The notes under the pieces: generated by a model
Database searches by the model: none
The model's input: only the letters and a program-made list of their open reading frames with translations
Told to the model about the DNA's origin: nothing
Position numbers and translations under genes: made by a program
Shown: positions 45,796 through 57,090 of the stretch, one piece after another
How positions within the stretch are numbered: the stretch's first letter is position 1
Layout of the letters: each line of letters starts with the position of its first letter
From: Alnus glutinosa
Taxonomy: Eukaryota; Streptophyta; Magnoliopsida; Fagales; Betulaceae
Reading direction: 5' to 3'
Length of the DNA: 64,000 bases
Assembly (NCBI RefSeq): GCF_958979055.1
Contig: NC_084886.1
Coordinates: 12,386,654-12,450,653, forward strand

Positions 45796-47230
45796 TAGTA
45801 GTACATAGCCTTAGATGACTTAGGCAGCCTCCTAAGGCTCCCAACTAATTATTATACAATAAATATTAAAAAAAAAACATTTTAAGGCTCTAATATGGTA
45901 AAAATTTAATAAATTATTAAGGCCCCAAATTAATAATTGTACAATAAAGGTTCTTTTCACAACAACAAAAAATAAATAAAAAAAAAATAAAAAAAAAATG
46001 AAGGCTCCAATATGGTAAAAAATTGGTAAATATTTTTTAATTAAGGCCCTCAATTATGGTAAAAGTAATTACAAATTGAAAGTCTCATTATTCACATTTA
46101 TAAAAAATCTTAACTTCTACAAATTATTGGAAGAATTAAATGCTTAGAATAATATAAAAAGTCTTCGAAGTGCATAAATTCTAATTATTTATATTGTATA
46201 TAATAAATAAAATTACACCCTCAATCATGTGTATTTGCATTAATATTGCATAGGCCATGTCTTCATTTGGCGTGCACGAGCGTGTAGAAATAGTCATGAT
46301 CGATGGAGATATTCCGTGTGCATACCATGTCTTCGTTTAGCTCTAGCTAGCTAGACATTTAATGCTTAAGAATGGCGTGCACCAGGGTGTAGAAAATTAT
46401 AAATACTAGTCATGATGGGGATATTCCATGGACACACATGTACATGACTGGGGGGACTTGCCAGCCCCAAAGACTCGGGGGACTTGGCAATCCCAAAAGC
46501 TATGGAAAAATTAATTTAGAGTCTTATAAAAATATTATTTTATCAGTACTGCAGCCCAAACATTAGTTTATTAATCCCTCTTACGTCACACTCCAATCTT
46601 CTTGATTTTTTAAAAGGAAAATGATACACTTATAATTTTTTTTTTAAAAAAAAAAAACAAAAAAAAAGTTGTTTTTCAAATGATATATCACCCATTATTT
46701 GAGATTTTTTTTTATATATTTATATTTTTTATTAAGAGTGACACGTCTCATTTTTTTTATTGGTGCTGACGTGGCACCTAACAGAATCTGTTAAATGTTT
46801 TAACAAAATTTAACTCTATGGACTATCCTTTTTTCTTTTCTTTTTTTCTTTTTTTTTTTGCGTATATATCTTAGGAACCTTTGATTTTATTTTGATTCGA
46901 CAGAGAGCGATTTGTAATTTAAGCCAACCATAATAAACATGATGAAATATTCATAACCACTTCATGCTAGGACACTAATAAGTATGTAAAGACGATCATG
47001 AGGTGGCCAAATATCATTTCTCTTTCATTATACCTTGGCGATCAAGATTGTCTTGCATCATCTCTTTGTACAATTAACAAATTGGTGTTGTTCGATTTGT
47101 TCTTTGTAATGCATGAATAAAAATCAGATCGTTCTATTGTTTTTCAATATTTGAAATTGGCCGGCTAGAACCTGATTGTGCTTGGTTTGTTTTCAATAAA
47201 TCATCAAGATAACATTGAATTAAGGTACTC
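45796..47230. repeat. Duplicated noncoding block (unit 3), matches 52050-53580
   Basis: Continuous similarity with 52050-53580: AGTAGTACATAGCCTTAGA, ACAATAAATATT, AATGGCGTGCACCAGGGTGT, TTGTCTTGCATCATCTCTTT. No coding motif. A third partial piece lies at 53620-53840. Confidence 0.8.
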
Positions 47231-47522
47231 ATTTTTCCTAAACCACCCATGGTGGCCAAGAGGGTGGCTCATTTTTCAAAAAAAAAAAAATCAATTTTTT
47301 ATTTATTTTTAAAGATTTTTAATTTTTAATTTTTTTATATAGTGCCACTTGTCAACCTCAAAGGTTGACACGTAGCGAACCGTTAGTCTTTGAACGTAAA
47401 ACTTAACTGAGGTACCAATTCAGTCTTTTCCTAAAATTGAGATATCATTTGTGATGCAATTTGAAGCTCAGAGACTAAAAAATAAAATTGTGAAAACTCA
47501 AAGACTAAAAAGGTGTTTAACC
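47231..47522. other. Unit-3-specific insertion or replacement
   Basis: Not found in the other spacers. It carries a CCACCCATGGTGGCCAAGAG motif and a 3' end GTGTTTAACCCTAATTATAA similar to TTAAGGGTTAAA-type transposon ends. It takes the place of the third retroposon copy seen in unit 4. Confidence 0.4.
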
Positions 47523-48194
47523 CTAATTATAATTTATTTACTAATTTGATTTTTTTAAAAAAATAAATAAAATGCATTAATAAACTACTCAAAATATAAA
47601 AGATTCATAAAACACTCAATTTCAAAACAAAAACACATTTTAAAAAAACAAAATTCTAAACATTTTTGCCTAACAAACTCAAGCTTTTTCCAATAGGATG
47701 TTTGCAAAGATGTGGAGATGGACGTTTGTGACGTCGGGTATAACTAAAATTATTCTGACAGTGTATGATAGCAACAAAAACTAAGAATTGAAGATTAAAA
47801 AAGAAATTCATAAAAAGATAAAATAACAAATATGAAATAGCTAGAAAGACCCTAATTGCCCAAATAAGCAAACAGAGAGAAATAACTCTAAAAGTGTGAT
47901 TTAATTGATGCTTCAAAACTTCTTTCTAAAATAATACAGATATGTCTTTATATAGGTAGAGTTTGAATATTTTTCAAGTAAAATACTTGAAAAAAAAAAG
48001 AAAAAAAAAAGAATTAAAAATACGTAAGTAATCTTAACTTGGAGACAAAGTAAAATACTTGTAAATAAAGTACGTGAAAAATATTATTCTAAAAATAATC
48101 TTCAAATATCATGACTATTTTTTTCATTCCAGTGAAAATCTTATTAATTAAGATGTTACAATGCCATAAATTAATTCAGTATGTGACAACTCAA
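47523..48194. repeat. WAKL-unit spacer (unit 3), second part
   Basis: Matches 7200-7780 and 54470-55200, including CAAACTCAAGCTTTTTCCAA and GATGTGGAGATGGACGTTTG. Noncoding. Confidence 0.8.
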
Positions 48195-48606
48195 CTACTA
48201 TAGGGGCACGCGCGGAAGCACCTCAATCTTGATATAATTGAATGAATGAATGGCGTAGATGATCAACTTAATTGGCTGTTTGATCTTTGTCAAGTTAAAC
48301 AAAAGACAAATTCAGAAGTAAGCGCGTGGCCTCGATCATCTACTTGGGATATATAAGACGCGCCCATGCAAAAGTCACAATTGTGGACCATCCATTTGCA
48401 TGTGATCATTTTCCTAGTAATTTGTGAGAGGTACGGTACTGATCGATCAATAATGGCTATTCCAGACGAAGACAACTTGGTCTTCTTGGCAACTTCATAG
48501 AACTTCTTGGCAACTTTTAGAATGAAGGACGCGGTAATGGCGTACGTTGTATAAAGCGGGCCGGGGCTTGGGGCTTATATCCAGCTGCTTAACAATTCCG
48601 TCATCC
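48195..48606 (+). promoter_or_regulatory. Conserved upstream block (promoter) of WAKL3
   Basis: It has all landmarks of the WAKL2 block, and TATAAA at 48550-48555, 51 bases before the ATG, with GCGGGCCGGGGCTTGGGGCT. It appears intact although its gene is not. It carries a tandem repeat of AACTTCATAGAACTTCTTGGC-like sequence (about 48490-48520), as in unit 4. Confidence 0.7.
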
Positions 48607-48758
48607 ATGGCGGTGAAAATGGTATTTCAGATCATGATTGTGCTATTGTGTTTAATTGATGCAATATTATATGTACAAGCAGCGGGTTAGCAATTAATAG
48701 TACTTCATGTCAAGCAATCTGTGGGGATGTTAGCATCCCGTACCCTTTTGGAATAGGA
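48607..48758 (+). pseudogene. WAKL3: 5' stub of a WAK-like gene
   Basis: ATG 48607 opens [20 protein letters not shown], the signal peptide of the family. One base is missing in GCGGGT-TAGC (about 48689), which makes an immediate stop. The homology (PYPFGIG) then ends at GGAATAGGA (about 48758), where it joins CGCGGTAATGGC, a piece of the promoter block found about 220 bases upstream. Everything downstream (rest of the ectodomain, EGF, kinase) is missing. It cannot encode a receptor. Confidence 0.85.
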
Positions 48759-49358
48759 CGCGGTAATGGCACTTCAATTAAAATTCCAACCCTATGATTA
48801 ATAATCTTTTAAAAGTGATATTATTCAAATGATACTAACAGTTTTTTTTTTTTTTTGGTAGTTTAGTGAAAGAAGATGGTCTAACTTGTTGAAAACAAGA
48901 AAGCAAGAACCTGTTGGGCACGATCCTATGTTCAACCAGTTTGAGTCAGAAAATTAGTAATAGCCAGCTTAGCTAGCTAGGCATCTTAATTTTAGACCAT
49001 ATATCTGCTTTAATTTACGTTCAAAAGTCAAGCTGAAGCACCATGAACATTCTTAATTTGGAAAACAAATATAGACCTAAAATGCATAATAAAAGTCTCG
49101 ATCTTAAGCATGTTTTAATTTGGGATTTGTTCAAAGTCGTTCTCATTCGTTTCTATCTAGATCTGAAGATGACTTGGAAAAGAGAACGAAAGCAAACAAA
49201 TTAAAAAATAAAAGAATGTACAATTAATACAACATAGTATGGCAATAGAATATTATTTTTACAGGAGCAAAAACGTTTTCCATAGATGATTATAATTGGC
49301 CAATAATAGCAGTAATTTTGAGTTCAAACCTAATTATAATAGGCTAATAATGATAATA
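48759..49358. repeat. WAKL-unit spacer (unit 4), first part
   Basis: The beginning matches 20640-20720. From about 49000 it matches 1-108 and 6192-6460, showing the empty site of LINE-1 and only one arm of the 6271-6571 hairpin. Confidence 0.75.
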
Positions 49359-49542
49359 GAGAAATGCTAAAACATCTCTAGATGTTCTCCTAGTGTTCTC
49401 CTGCAATGGCATAGATGTAATTAAAAATTTACATGTATATTCTTTTGGATGGCATAAATGTAATTTTTTAATCAAAAAAATTACATCTATGTCATTCTAG
49501 GAGAACATCAAGAGAATACAAGGAGATGCTCTAGCATTCCTC
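49359..49542. mobile_element. MITE with GAGAAATGCTA-type ends
   Basis: 184 bp with inverted ends GAGAAATGCTAAAACATCTC and complement of GAGATGCTCTAGCATTCCTC, and long inner arms (CTAGATGTTCTCCTAG, CTAGGAGAACATC; ATAGATGTAAT, ATTACATCTAT). The flanks ATGATAATA and ATAATAATA agree at 8 of 9 bases. Unit 1 has an empty site near 6430-6445. Confidence 0.7.
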
Positions 49543-49599
49543 ATAATAATAATACATGCGATAAAGTTCATGCCATATATATTTATAGTGAAAGAATAA

Positions 49600-49826
49600 T
49601 GCTTCTTCCACAACTTTTTAACAACTTTTAAATTAGAACTTGCACTCTCTTATCTCCTATAGTGGAACTTATGTGTAAAAAAAGAGAAGCTTTATTATTT
49701 GTCTATCTGCTAAGGCAGCTGCTCCCCAAGTCAGGATTTAGTCCTAAAATTTTTTTTTAGGAGTCTTTGTACCCCTAATTATTGCGACTGGCCATTTGGG
49801 TCTCATATTATAATGAAGGTTCTTCC

Positions 49827-49869
<43 letters not shown>

Positions 49870-50212
49870 ATTTTTTTTTAGATCGGCCATTAGATATTTA
49901 GCTATGGCTCACATATAGGAAAATAGATCCAATAGTTAATCATATTAAAAAAAAAAAAAAAAAAAAAAAAGTGTTAAAATTATACAAAAATTATACGAAA
50001 GTTATACAAAAATTATTTTTCATGCCGAAATAGAACTTAAAAATTAATAATGTTAATTACAGCATCAAAAGAGTGCGCATTTGTCAATATAGCACTAATC
50101 AATTATCACGAATCTCAAGTTTAATTATGATTGCTTAATTACTCAAAATAAAAAGTCAAGTTACTTAGATATTTTTCTTTGTTTTTTTTTTTCCCCCTTA
50201 ATGTTCTTATGA
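49600..50212. other. Spacer with nested small retroposon tail and A-runs
   Basis: About 49690-49867 looks like the 3' end of a truncated LINE (AATGAAGGTTCTTCCTTGTT plus about 37 A). A second A-run of 24 lies at 49947-49970. After about 50040 the sequence matches unit 1 at 6630-6800. Confidence 0.45.
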
Positions 50213-50224
50213 GTGCAACTTCTA

Positions 50225-51160
50225 TTAGGTATTGGCATAAATGGGCTATTTTTTGCCCCCCAATATTAACACGCCACGTCGGTTTAGTACACCAGAACAT
50301 ATCAAAACACTATTGGCTGAAAGCACCCGATCACACCAAATTCATGAAAAAAAGAACAAAAAAAGCCGAAACTCCCCAAGACATGTTCCGATTCGCCTCC
50401 AACCGCAAAGCCGCCGAAACCCCATCCCCATCATCACCTCCTCAAGCCAACTCGCAACCGCCGCCACCACAATCGCAGTTGCCACCACCACTCTGATTTG
50501 CCTTCTACCGCAAACCCGCCAAAACCCCATCCCCATCACCACCTCCCCAACCCAACCTGCAACCCATCGAAACCCCATCCCCAAAACTTAGGCGAGAACA
50601 GTTTTTGTGAGGTTGAGTGTTAGGGGTTTGGACAGAAGGAGAGCCGGACAGAAGGGGTTTGGCACCGTCGGAAACCTGTGCTGATGTGGGTGGGTTTCCG
50701 GCCGGACCCACCAAACCCACGCCGGCGTGGGTTTCCGGCTGGATCTTTCTTTTTCTGTCGCCGGACGGACCCGCCAAACCCATGCTGGTGTGCATGGCTT
50801 CGGATTCAAGGCGAGGAAAAAAAGGAAAATCGAATTTTGAAACCTGGTTGGGTCGTCGGAGCCGAACCGGAGATGGAGAACGCATGGTGGTTGGGTTTTG
50901 GCCGGAGATGGAGAACGCACAGTGGAGTGGTCGACGGTGGCGAGCTCACGGTGGGGTTGAGGAGAGGAGATGTAGAGAGAGACGGAGGGAAAAATTTGGG
51001 GGGAAAATGGTTTGGGGAAGATATGGGTATAGAATGGACCTAAATCAGGTTTCAAAATTCAATTTTCGTTTTTTTTTTTAAAAATATATATATATTAAAA
51101 GGCAAAAGGCCCTTTCCACGTAGGAAAGGGCTGAGCAGGGGCCGGCAAGATGGCCCCCGC
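50225..51160. other. GC-rich insertion, open on both strands, no known domain
   Basis: Not present in unit 1. The left half is proline/threonine-rich when read forward; the right half contains repeated GGGTTTCCGGC and a perfect 22-bp palindrome at 50713-50734 (AAACCCACGCC/GGCGTGGGTTT). Open frames exist in several frames on both strands, as expected for a stop-poor GC-rich sequence. No start context, intron or domain supports a gene. It may be a non-autonomous transposon or captured promoter DNA. Confidence 0.4.
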
Positions 51161-51169
51161 CTATCATTA

Positions 51170-51386
51170 CTCTTTTGCAACACCTCAAGAAGGTTTGGAG
51201 AGTTTAAAAAGACACTTTTAATATTAACGTTGCTATTAGCGGGGTCGTGATCAGGAGGTTTAAGGAGCAACATTGAGGGTAATTAATCAATAATTAATCT
51301 AGCCTCTGGTTCTAAATTTTTTTGGTTGATCATAAGATTTTGTTGCATGTATTTCTTTATTTTATTTTTTCATATTCTGTTGAACA
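51170..51386. repeat. WAKL-unit spacer (unit 4), second part
   Basis: Matches 6910-7140 and 44870-45088. Noncoding. Confidence 0.8.
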
Positions 51387-52049
51387 TTTTTTTTGAACGA
51401 AAGATTTAAATATTTTATTGATCAAAGATCATGAGCATAAAACTCTTATATCACAAAGCATAAAGTTCTGCAAAATTATAGTCACATGTTATGAAGTTAC
51501 AAAGTCATAGATGCAAACAAAATTCTTATAACTTTCACCTTCCGTTAATCTATGTACAAAAATAGTTAAAGATGATATCTGCTCCGAGCAGACTAGATCT
51601 AAGACAATTGAAGCCAAATATCCTAAAAAAATTTATTTAAACTGGCCGAAAGACATAACCCCTCACATCGAACTATCCAGGCCGTGAGGGATAACTGTAC
51701 CCTTCACACCTGACTAACCTTCATTCCATAGATCGTCTATGAGGGCAGATCTATGGAGAAAAAAAATTCACATTCAAAGCAAAAACACAACCAGTAAACA
51801 GTAGCAACAACCATAAAGGAGATGAACAACACAACACGGAGGTAGATAGACGGATGCATAGCGGAGATGTCAAAATTGCTAATCTAGTAGGAGAACACTT
51901 GCAAATAAATTAAAAAAAAAATAAAAAATGGGAGGGGGAGGGTAGGAGTGGGGAGTAGAAATGGAAAGGAAGATGAGGAGGGAGCAGATCTGCTACCTCC
52001 CCCTCTCAGATCGATTTTCTGAAAGTCTTTTCTCTAGGGTTGGCTGGAG
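51387..52049 (-). mobile_element. Reverse-oriented retroposon, copy 2
   Basis: Homologous to 45089-45795 and in the same place in the unit. TGTTGAACATT at 51378-51388 recurs at 54446-54456 after copy 3. Confidence 0.65.
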
Positions 52050-53845
52050 ACAAGTCTATTTGGAAAAACGTAGTAGTACATAGCCTTAGACGACTTAGGC
52101 AATCGCCTAATGCTCCCAACTAACTATTATACAATAAATATTAAAAAAAAAAAACATTTTAAGGCTATAATATGGTAAAAATTTAATAAATATTCTCTAA
52201 TTAAGGCCTCAAATTAATAATTGTACAATAAAAGTTCTTTTCACAACATCAACCAAAAAAAAAATGAAGGCTCTAATATGGTAAAAAATTGATAAATATT
52301 TTCTAATTAGGGCCATCAATTATGGTAAAAGTAGTTACAAATTGAAATTATCATTATTCACATTCATGGAAAATCTCAACTTCTATAAATTGTTAAAAAA
52401 TTTCACTTATTTACTCTTTTTAAAAGTCCCATTTTTACATTCAAGAAAGTTTAAAGTGCATAATTTTTTTCTCCAACATTCATTTGAATTAAATGCTTAG
52501 AACAATATAAAAAATCTTTGAAGTGCATAAATTTTAATTATTTATATTGTGTATAATAAATAGAATTATACCATCAAATCATCAATCATATATATTTGCA
52601 TTAATATTGCATAGGCTATGTTGAAAGCCTTGTCTTCATCTAGCTCTAGCTAGACATTTGGCGTGCATCAGGGTGTAGAAATAGTAGACATTTAATGCTA
52701 GCTAGGCATTTAATGCTTAAGAATGGCGTGCACCTGGGTGCATGTAGAAATAGTAGTCATGATGGGGATATTCCATGGACACTCATGTACATGACTGGGG
52801 GACTTAATTGCCAACCCCAAAGACTCGGAGGACTCAGCAACCCCAAAGCTACGGAAAAATTAATTTAGAGTCTTATAAAAATATTAATGTATCAGTACTG
52901 CACCCCCAAACATTAGTTTATTAATCCCCCTTACGTCACACTCAAATCTTCTTGATTTTTTTAAAAGGAAAATGATACACTTATCTTCTTTTTTTTTTTT
53001 TTTAAAAAAAGTTGTTTTTCAAATGATATATCACCATTATTTGAGATTTTTTTTATATATATTTATATTTTTTTTTATTAAGAGTGGAACGTGTCATCTT
53101 TTTATTAGTGCTGACGTGACACCTAACAAAATCTGTTAAATGTTTTAACGAAATTTGACTCTAGGAACTATTTTTTTTTTATTATTATTTTTTTTTGCAC
53201 ATATATCTTAGGAACTTTTGAATTCACTTTGATATGACATAGAGCGATTAGTAATTTAGGCCAACACAGTAAACATGATGAAATATTCATAACCACTTCA
53301 TGCTGGGATACTCATAGGTATGTAAAGACAATCATAAGGTGACCAAATATCATTTCTCTGCCATTATACATTGACCATCAGGATTGTCTTGCATCATCTC
53401 TTTGTACAATTAACAAATTGGTGTTGTTCGATTTGTTCTTTGTAATGCATGAATAAAAATCAGATCGCTCTATTGTTTTTCAATATTTGAAATTGGGCGG
53501 CTAGCACTTGATTGTGCTTGGTTTGTTTTTCAATAAATCCTCAAGATAACATTGAATTATGGTACTAATTTTTCTTAAACTCTATTAATTATACTTGAAT
53601 TAGTTTGTTTGTAGTTTATATTATTCTGTGTGCAAACCACGTCTTCATCTAGTTTTAGCTAGACATTTAATGTTTAAGAATGGCGTGCACCAGGGTGTAG
53701 AAATAGTCATGATGGGGATATTCCATGGACCCATGTACATGGCTGGGCCGGGTGGACTTGGAAACCCAAAAGACTAAGGGGACTTTCAACCCCAAAGCTA
53801 TGAAAAAAATAATTTAGAGTCTAATAATTTTATTTTTATTTTTAA
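52050..53845. repeat. Duplicated noncoding block (unit 4)
   Basis: 52050-53580 matches 45796-47230. At 53620-53845 part of the block (TTAAGAATGGCGTGCACCAG, GATGGGGATATTCCATGGAC) is repeated once more in direct orientation. No gene. Confidence 0.8.
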
Positions 53846-54443
53846 CGAAAGATTTGAGTATTTCAATAATCAAATATCACAATCATAAAAGCTCTTACAT
53901 CACAAAGTATAAAGCTCTGTAAAATCATAGCCACATGCTATGAGGTTACATAGTCATAGATACAAACAAAATTCTTACAATAAAGTGTTATCTATGACTT
54001 TCATATTTCCCTAACCTATGTACAAAAATAGTTAAATAGCAGATCTACTCCGAGCAGACTAGATCAAAGACAAGGGTAGTCAAATATCCTAGAAAAATTT
54101 ATTTAAACCGGCCATAAAAAATAACCTCACACCGAACTATCCAGGCCGTGAGAGATAACCTCTCACACTTGACTAACCTTCATCCCATAAATCGTTCATG
54201 AGGAAAATCTAAAGAATAAAACTCTTATTTAAAGCAAAAACACAATCAGCAAACAGTAGCAACGACCAGGGAGGAAATGAATGGCACAACACGGAGGTAG
54301 ATGGACAGATGCATAACAAAAATGCCAGATTTACTGATATGGTCGGAGAACACTTACAAACAAAAGAAAAAACCAGAATGGGAGGGAAATGGTAGGAGCG
54401 AAAAGTAGAAAGAAAAAGAGAGGAGAGGAGGGAGCAGATCTGC
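53841..54443 (-). mobile_element. Reverse-oriented retroposon, copy 3
   Basis: Homologous to the other two copies from AACGAAAGATTTGAGTATTT through the AGCAGATCTGCT palindrome. Its low-coordinate tail is replaced by TTTTATTTTTA. Copies 2 and 3 together bracket about 1.8 kb. Confidence 0.65.
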
Positions 54444-54445
54444 TT

Positions 54446-54613
54446 TGTTGAACATTGTTACAATGAAATATTATAAATAATTTATAAACTCGTTAATAAT
54501 TATAATTTATTTACTAATTTGATTTTTTTAAAATAAAATAAAATAAAATGCATTAATAAATGACTCAAAATATAAAAGATTTATAAAACACTCAAATGTC
54601 AAAACAGAAACAC

Positions 54614-54665
<52 letters not shown>

Positions 54666-55244
54666 CTAAACATTTTTGCCAAACAAACTCAAGCTTTTTC
54701 CAATAGGATGTTTGCAAAGATGTGGAGATGGACGCCGGGTATAACTAAAATTATTCTGACATTGAATGATAGCAATAAAAATTAAAAATTGAAGATTAAA
54801 AAGGAAATTCAAGAAAAGATAAAATAACAAATATGAAATAGAAATACCTTAATTGCCCAAATAAGCAAACAGAGAGAAATAACTATGAAAGAGTACTGAT
54901 TTAATTAATGCTTCAAAACTTCTTTTCAAAATAATACAGATCTGCATTTATATATGTAAAGTTTAAGTATTTTTCAAGCAAAATACTTAAAAAAAAAAGA
55001 AGAAAAGAATAAAAATACATAAATAACTTTAAGCTTGGAGACAAAGTAAAATACTTGTAAAAAAAGTATGTAAAAGATATTATTCTAAAAATAATCTTCA
55101 AATATCATGATTTTTTTTTTCATGTGAAAATCTTATTTATTAAGATATTAAAATGCCATTTATTAATTCAGTATGACAACTCAACTACTATATTGATTTA
55201 TTAATACCTTCTCTTGCATCACTTTCAGTCACTTAGCTAGAAAT
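54446..55244. repeat. WAKL-unit spacer (unit 4), third part
   Basis: Matches 7131-7780 and 47523-48190. It contains a 46-base A-run at 54618-54663 where unit 3 has only seven A. Noncoding. Confidence 0.75.
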
Positions 55245-55442
55245 CAGTGGCGGACCTAGGCTTCTAAAAATGGAGGGGCCAAATTGAAAAGAAAAAAAAT
55301 TGAGGGGGCAAAACCAAAAAATTGAAAAGTTAAGGGGTAAAATTTTAATTTTTTTTTTTTGGAAAAATATTTTTTTTAGGGAAAAATTTTGGGGCTTGGG
55401 GGGGCCAGGGCCCCCCCTAGCCTCCATGTAGGACCGCCACTG
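55245..55442. mobile_element. hAT-like MITE inserted in the WAKL4 promoter block
   Basis: 198 bp with ends CAGTGGCGGACCTAGG and GTAGGACCGCCACTG (inverted) and the exact 8-bp duplication CTAGAAAT at 55237-55244 and 55443-55450. The same CTAGAAAT occurs once, uninterrupted, in the WAKL1 and WAKL2 blocks. The interior is A/T homopolymer-rich with a short GGGGGGCCAGGGCCCCCCC palindromic core. Noncoding. Confidence 0.9.
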
Positions 55443-55815
55443 CTAGAAATGAATGCAATGACTTTTAGGCTTTTTAATTGCGATATTCTATAGGCCGGGG
55501 CACGCGCGGAAGCACCTCTATCTTGATATAATTCAATCTTGAAATTGAATGAATGGGGTAGATGATCAACTTAAATATTGGTTGTTTGATCTTTGTCAAG
55601 TTAACTTAAGACAAATCAGAGGTAATTGCGTGGCCTCATCTACTTCGGAATGTCACAATTGTGGACCATCATGTTCCTTGTGATCATTTTCCAGTAATTT
55701 ATGAGAGGTACGGTACTGATTGATCAATAATGGCTATTCCAGACGAAGACAACTTGGTCTTCTTGGCAACTTCATAGAACTTCTTGGCAACTTTTAGAAG
55801 GACGCGGTAATGGCG
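55443..55815 (+). promoter_or_regulatory. Conserved upstream block of WAKL4, core lost
   Basis: It retains GGGGCACGCGCGGAAGCACC and the GAAGAC...GTCTTC dyad but has lost the TATATAAGACGCGCCC segment. It ends at GACGCGGTAATGGCGTACGA, just before where TATAAA-GCGGGCC would be. Exon 1 is also gone. Confidence 0.7.
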
Positions 55816-56116
55816 TACGACTTTAAATTAAATTATAATATCAATTTAAATGATTAATTTTTTTTTTTAATTTTATAAAATAAAAAATTTGTGATTTAAT
55901 GATCACTCTGAATTTTGTTTTTGATTTATTAGCTAGATACTAACGGTGTATATCTCCTTGTACATATTTGTCAGATATTAACGAATGCGAGCTCGGACCG
56001 TCACCTTGTGGTTTCAATAAATCCTGTGAAAATACTCTAGGGTCTTTCTTTTATTACAGACGGATAATTGACCCTTCGAAGCCTTCGGTTGGAGTGGCCA
56101 CTATAGGTATGGATTA

Positions 56117-56288
56117 ATGTTACACATCATTCTCTTGTCCTTTTTTTGTCATCCCAAAATTGATGTGGCTCTTAAAATCATCATTGGATCAAAATCTAAA
56201 AGTGATATATCAAAAATTCAATGGTGATTTTAAGAGCCACATCAATTTTGGGGTGACAAAAGGAGGACAAAGGGATGATGTGTAGCAT
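56117..56288. mobile_element. MITE in WAKL4 intron 2 (TA duplication)
   Basis: 172 bp with near-perfect inverted arms (ATGTTACACATCATTC against the complement of GGATGATGTGTAGCAT; CCCAAAATTGATGTGGCTCT against AGAGCCACATCAATTTTGGG). TA flanks each side. WAKL1 and WAKL2 introns lack it. It is related to the element at 19381-19525. Confidence 0.85.
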
Positions 56289-56865
56289 TACTCATAGATA
56301 TGTTACTTGGGTTGGAAAATACTTGAGGCTTCCTTGATTTTCTTTCATCTTGCTTGTTTCAATTGGTTCTACTTGCTTTGTATGGACATTCTTTTAGGAG
56401 AATTAATATAATACTTTTGGAGAAAAATTTTAAATCACATGTTTTAAGAAAAAAAATTAAAATTAAAATTAAAGCACAAATTTATAGGGATCAAAATGGA
56501 CTCCCCATATTTACATTTTCTAAAAGTTATGGCTCTGATCAACTATACTCCTTGTCTCTTAAAGTGCTCATATCTCAATCTTTGAAGTATTTCCAAGTGA
56601 ATGTGTCTTATTCTTTGTTATTATTATTATTATTATTTTTTGTTGAAAAAAAATTATAGTACACCTTCTAAGCAATCAAATTTTCCAAAAAATAAAATAA
56701 AATAAAATTCCTGAAATTCACTTACTACTATCTAGAGGAATGCTTCAAGTATATTTGATTTTGGGATATATTGGAATGACCAATAGTTTGCTAAGTCAAC
56801 CATTTTGATGTAGAACAAAATTTTAGAAAATAATTATTCAGCTAACCAACTAAAGAAGGTGACTG

Positions 56866-57090
56866 AACCACCCTTCAAGATTTTTGGGGCAATTGATCAC
56901 CCTAAAACGGTAGTCAGCCATTCTCATAAGCCTTGACGGGTGGTCAAACCACCTTCTCATGAGTTTTGGTGAGGTTTCTTTGGAGGAGGTTTGGTCACCC
57001 TTCAAGGCTTATGGGGTGGTTGACCACCTCTTTTGAATAGCCAACAACTCTAAAATTCTCAAGAAGCTAGTGGTTCGACCACCATTTTTC
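56866..57090. repeat. GGGTGGTC repeat tract in WAKL4 intron 2
   Basis: Colinear with the tracts in WAKL1 and WAKL2 intron 2 and more degenerate (ACGGGTGGTCAAACCACC, GGGGTGGTTGACCACCTC). Confidence 0.7.

Noticed and set aside
45437-45844. 135-codon minus-strand frame in retroposon copy 1
   Set aside because: Not open in the homologous copies at 51387 and 53841, so it is not under selection.
50179-51081. Overlapping proline-rich and Gly/Arg-rich frames on both strands
   Set aside because: Stop-poor composition explains them; no domain, intron or conserved partner.
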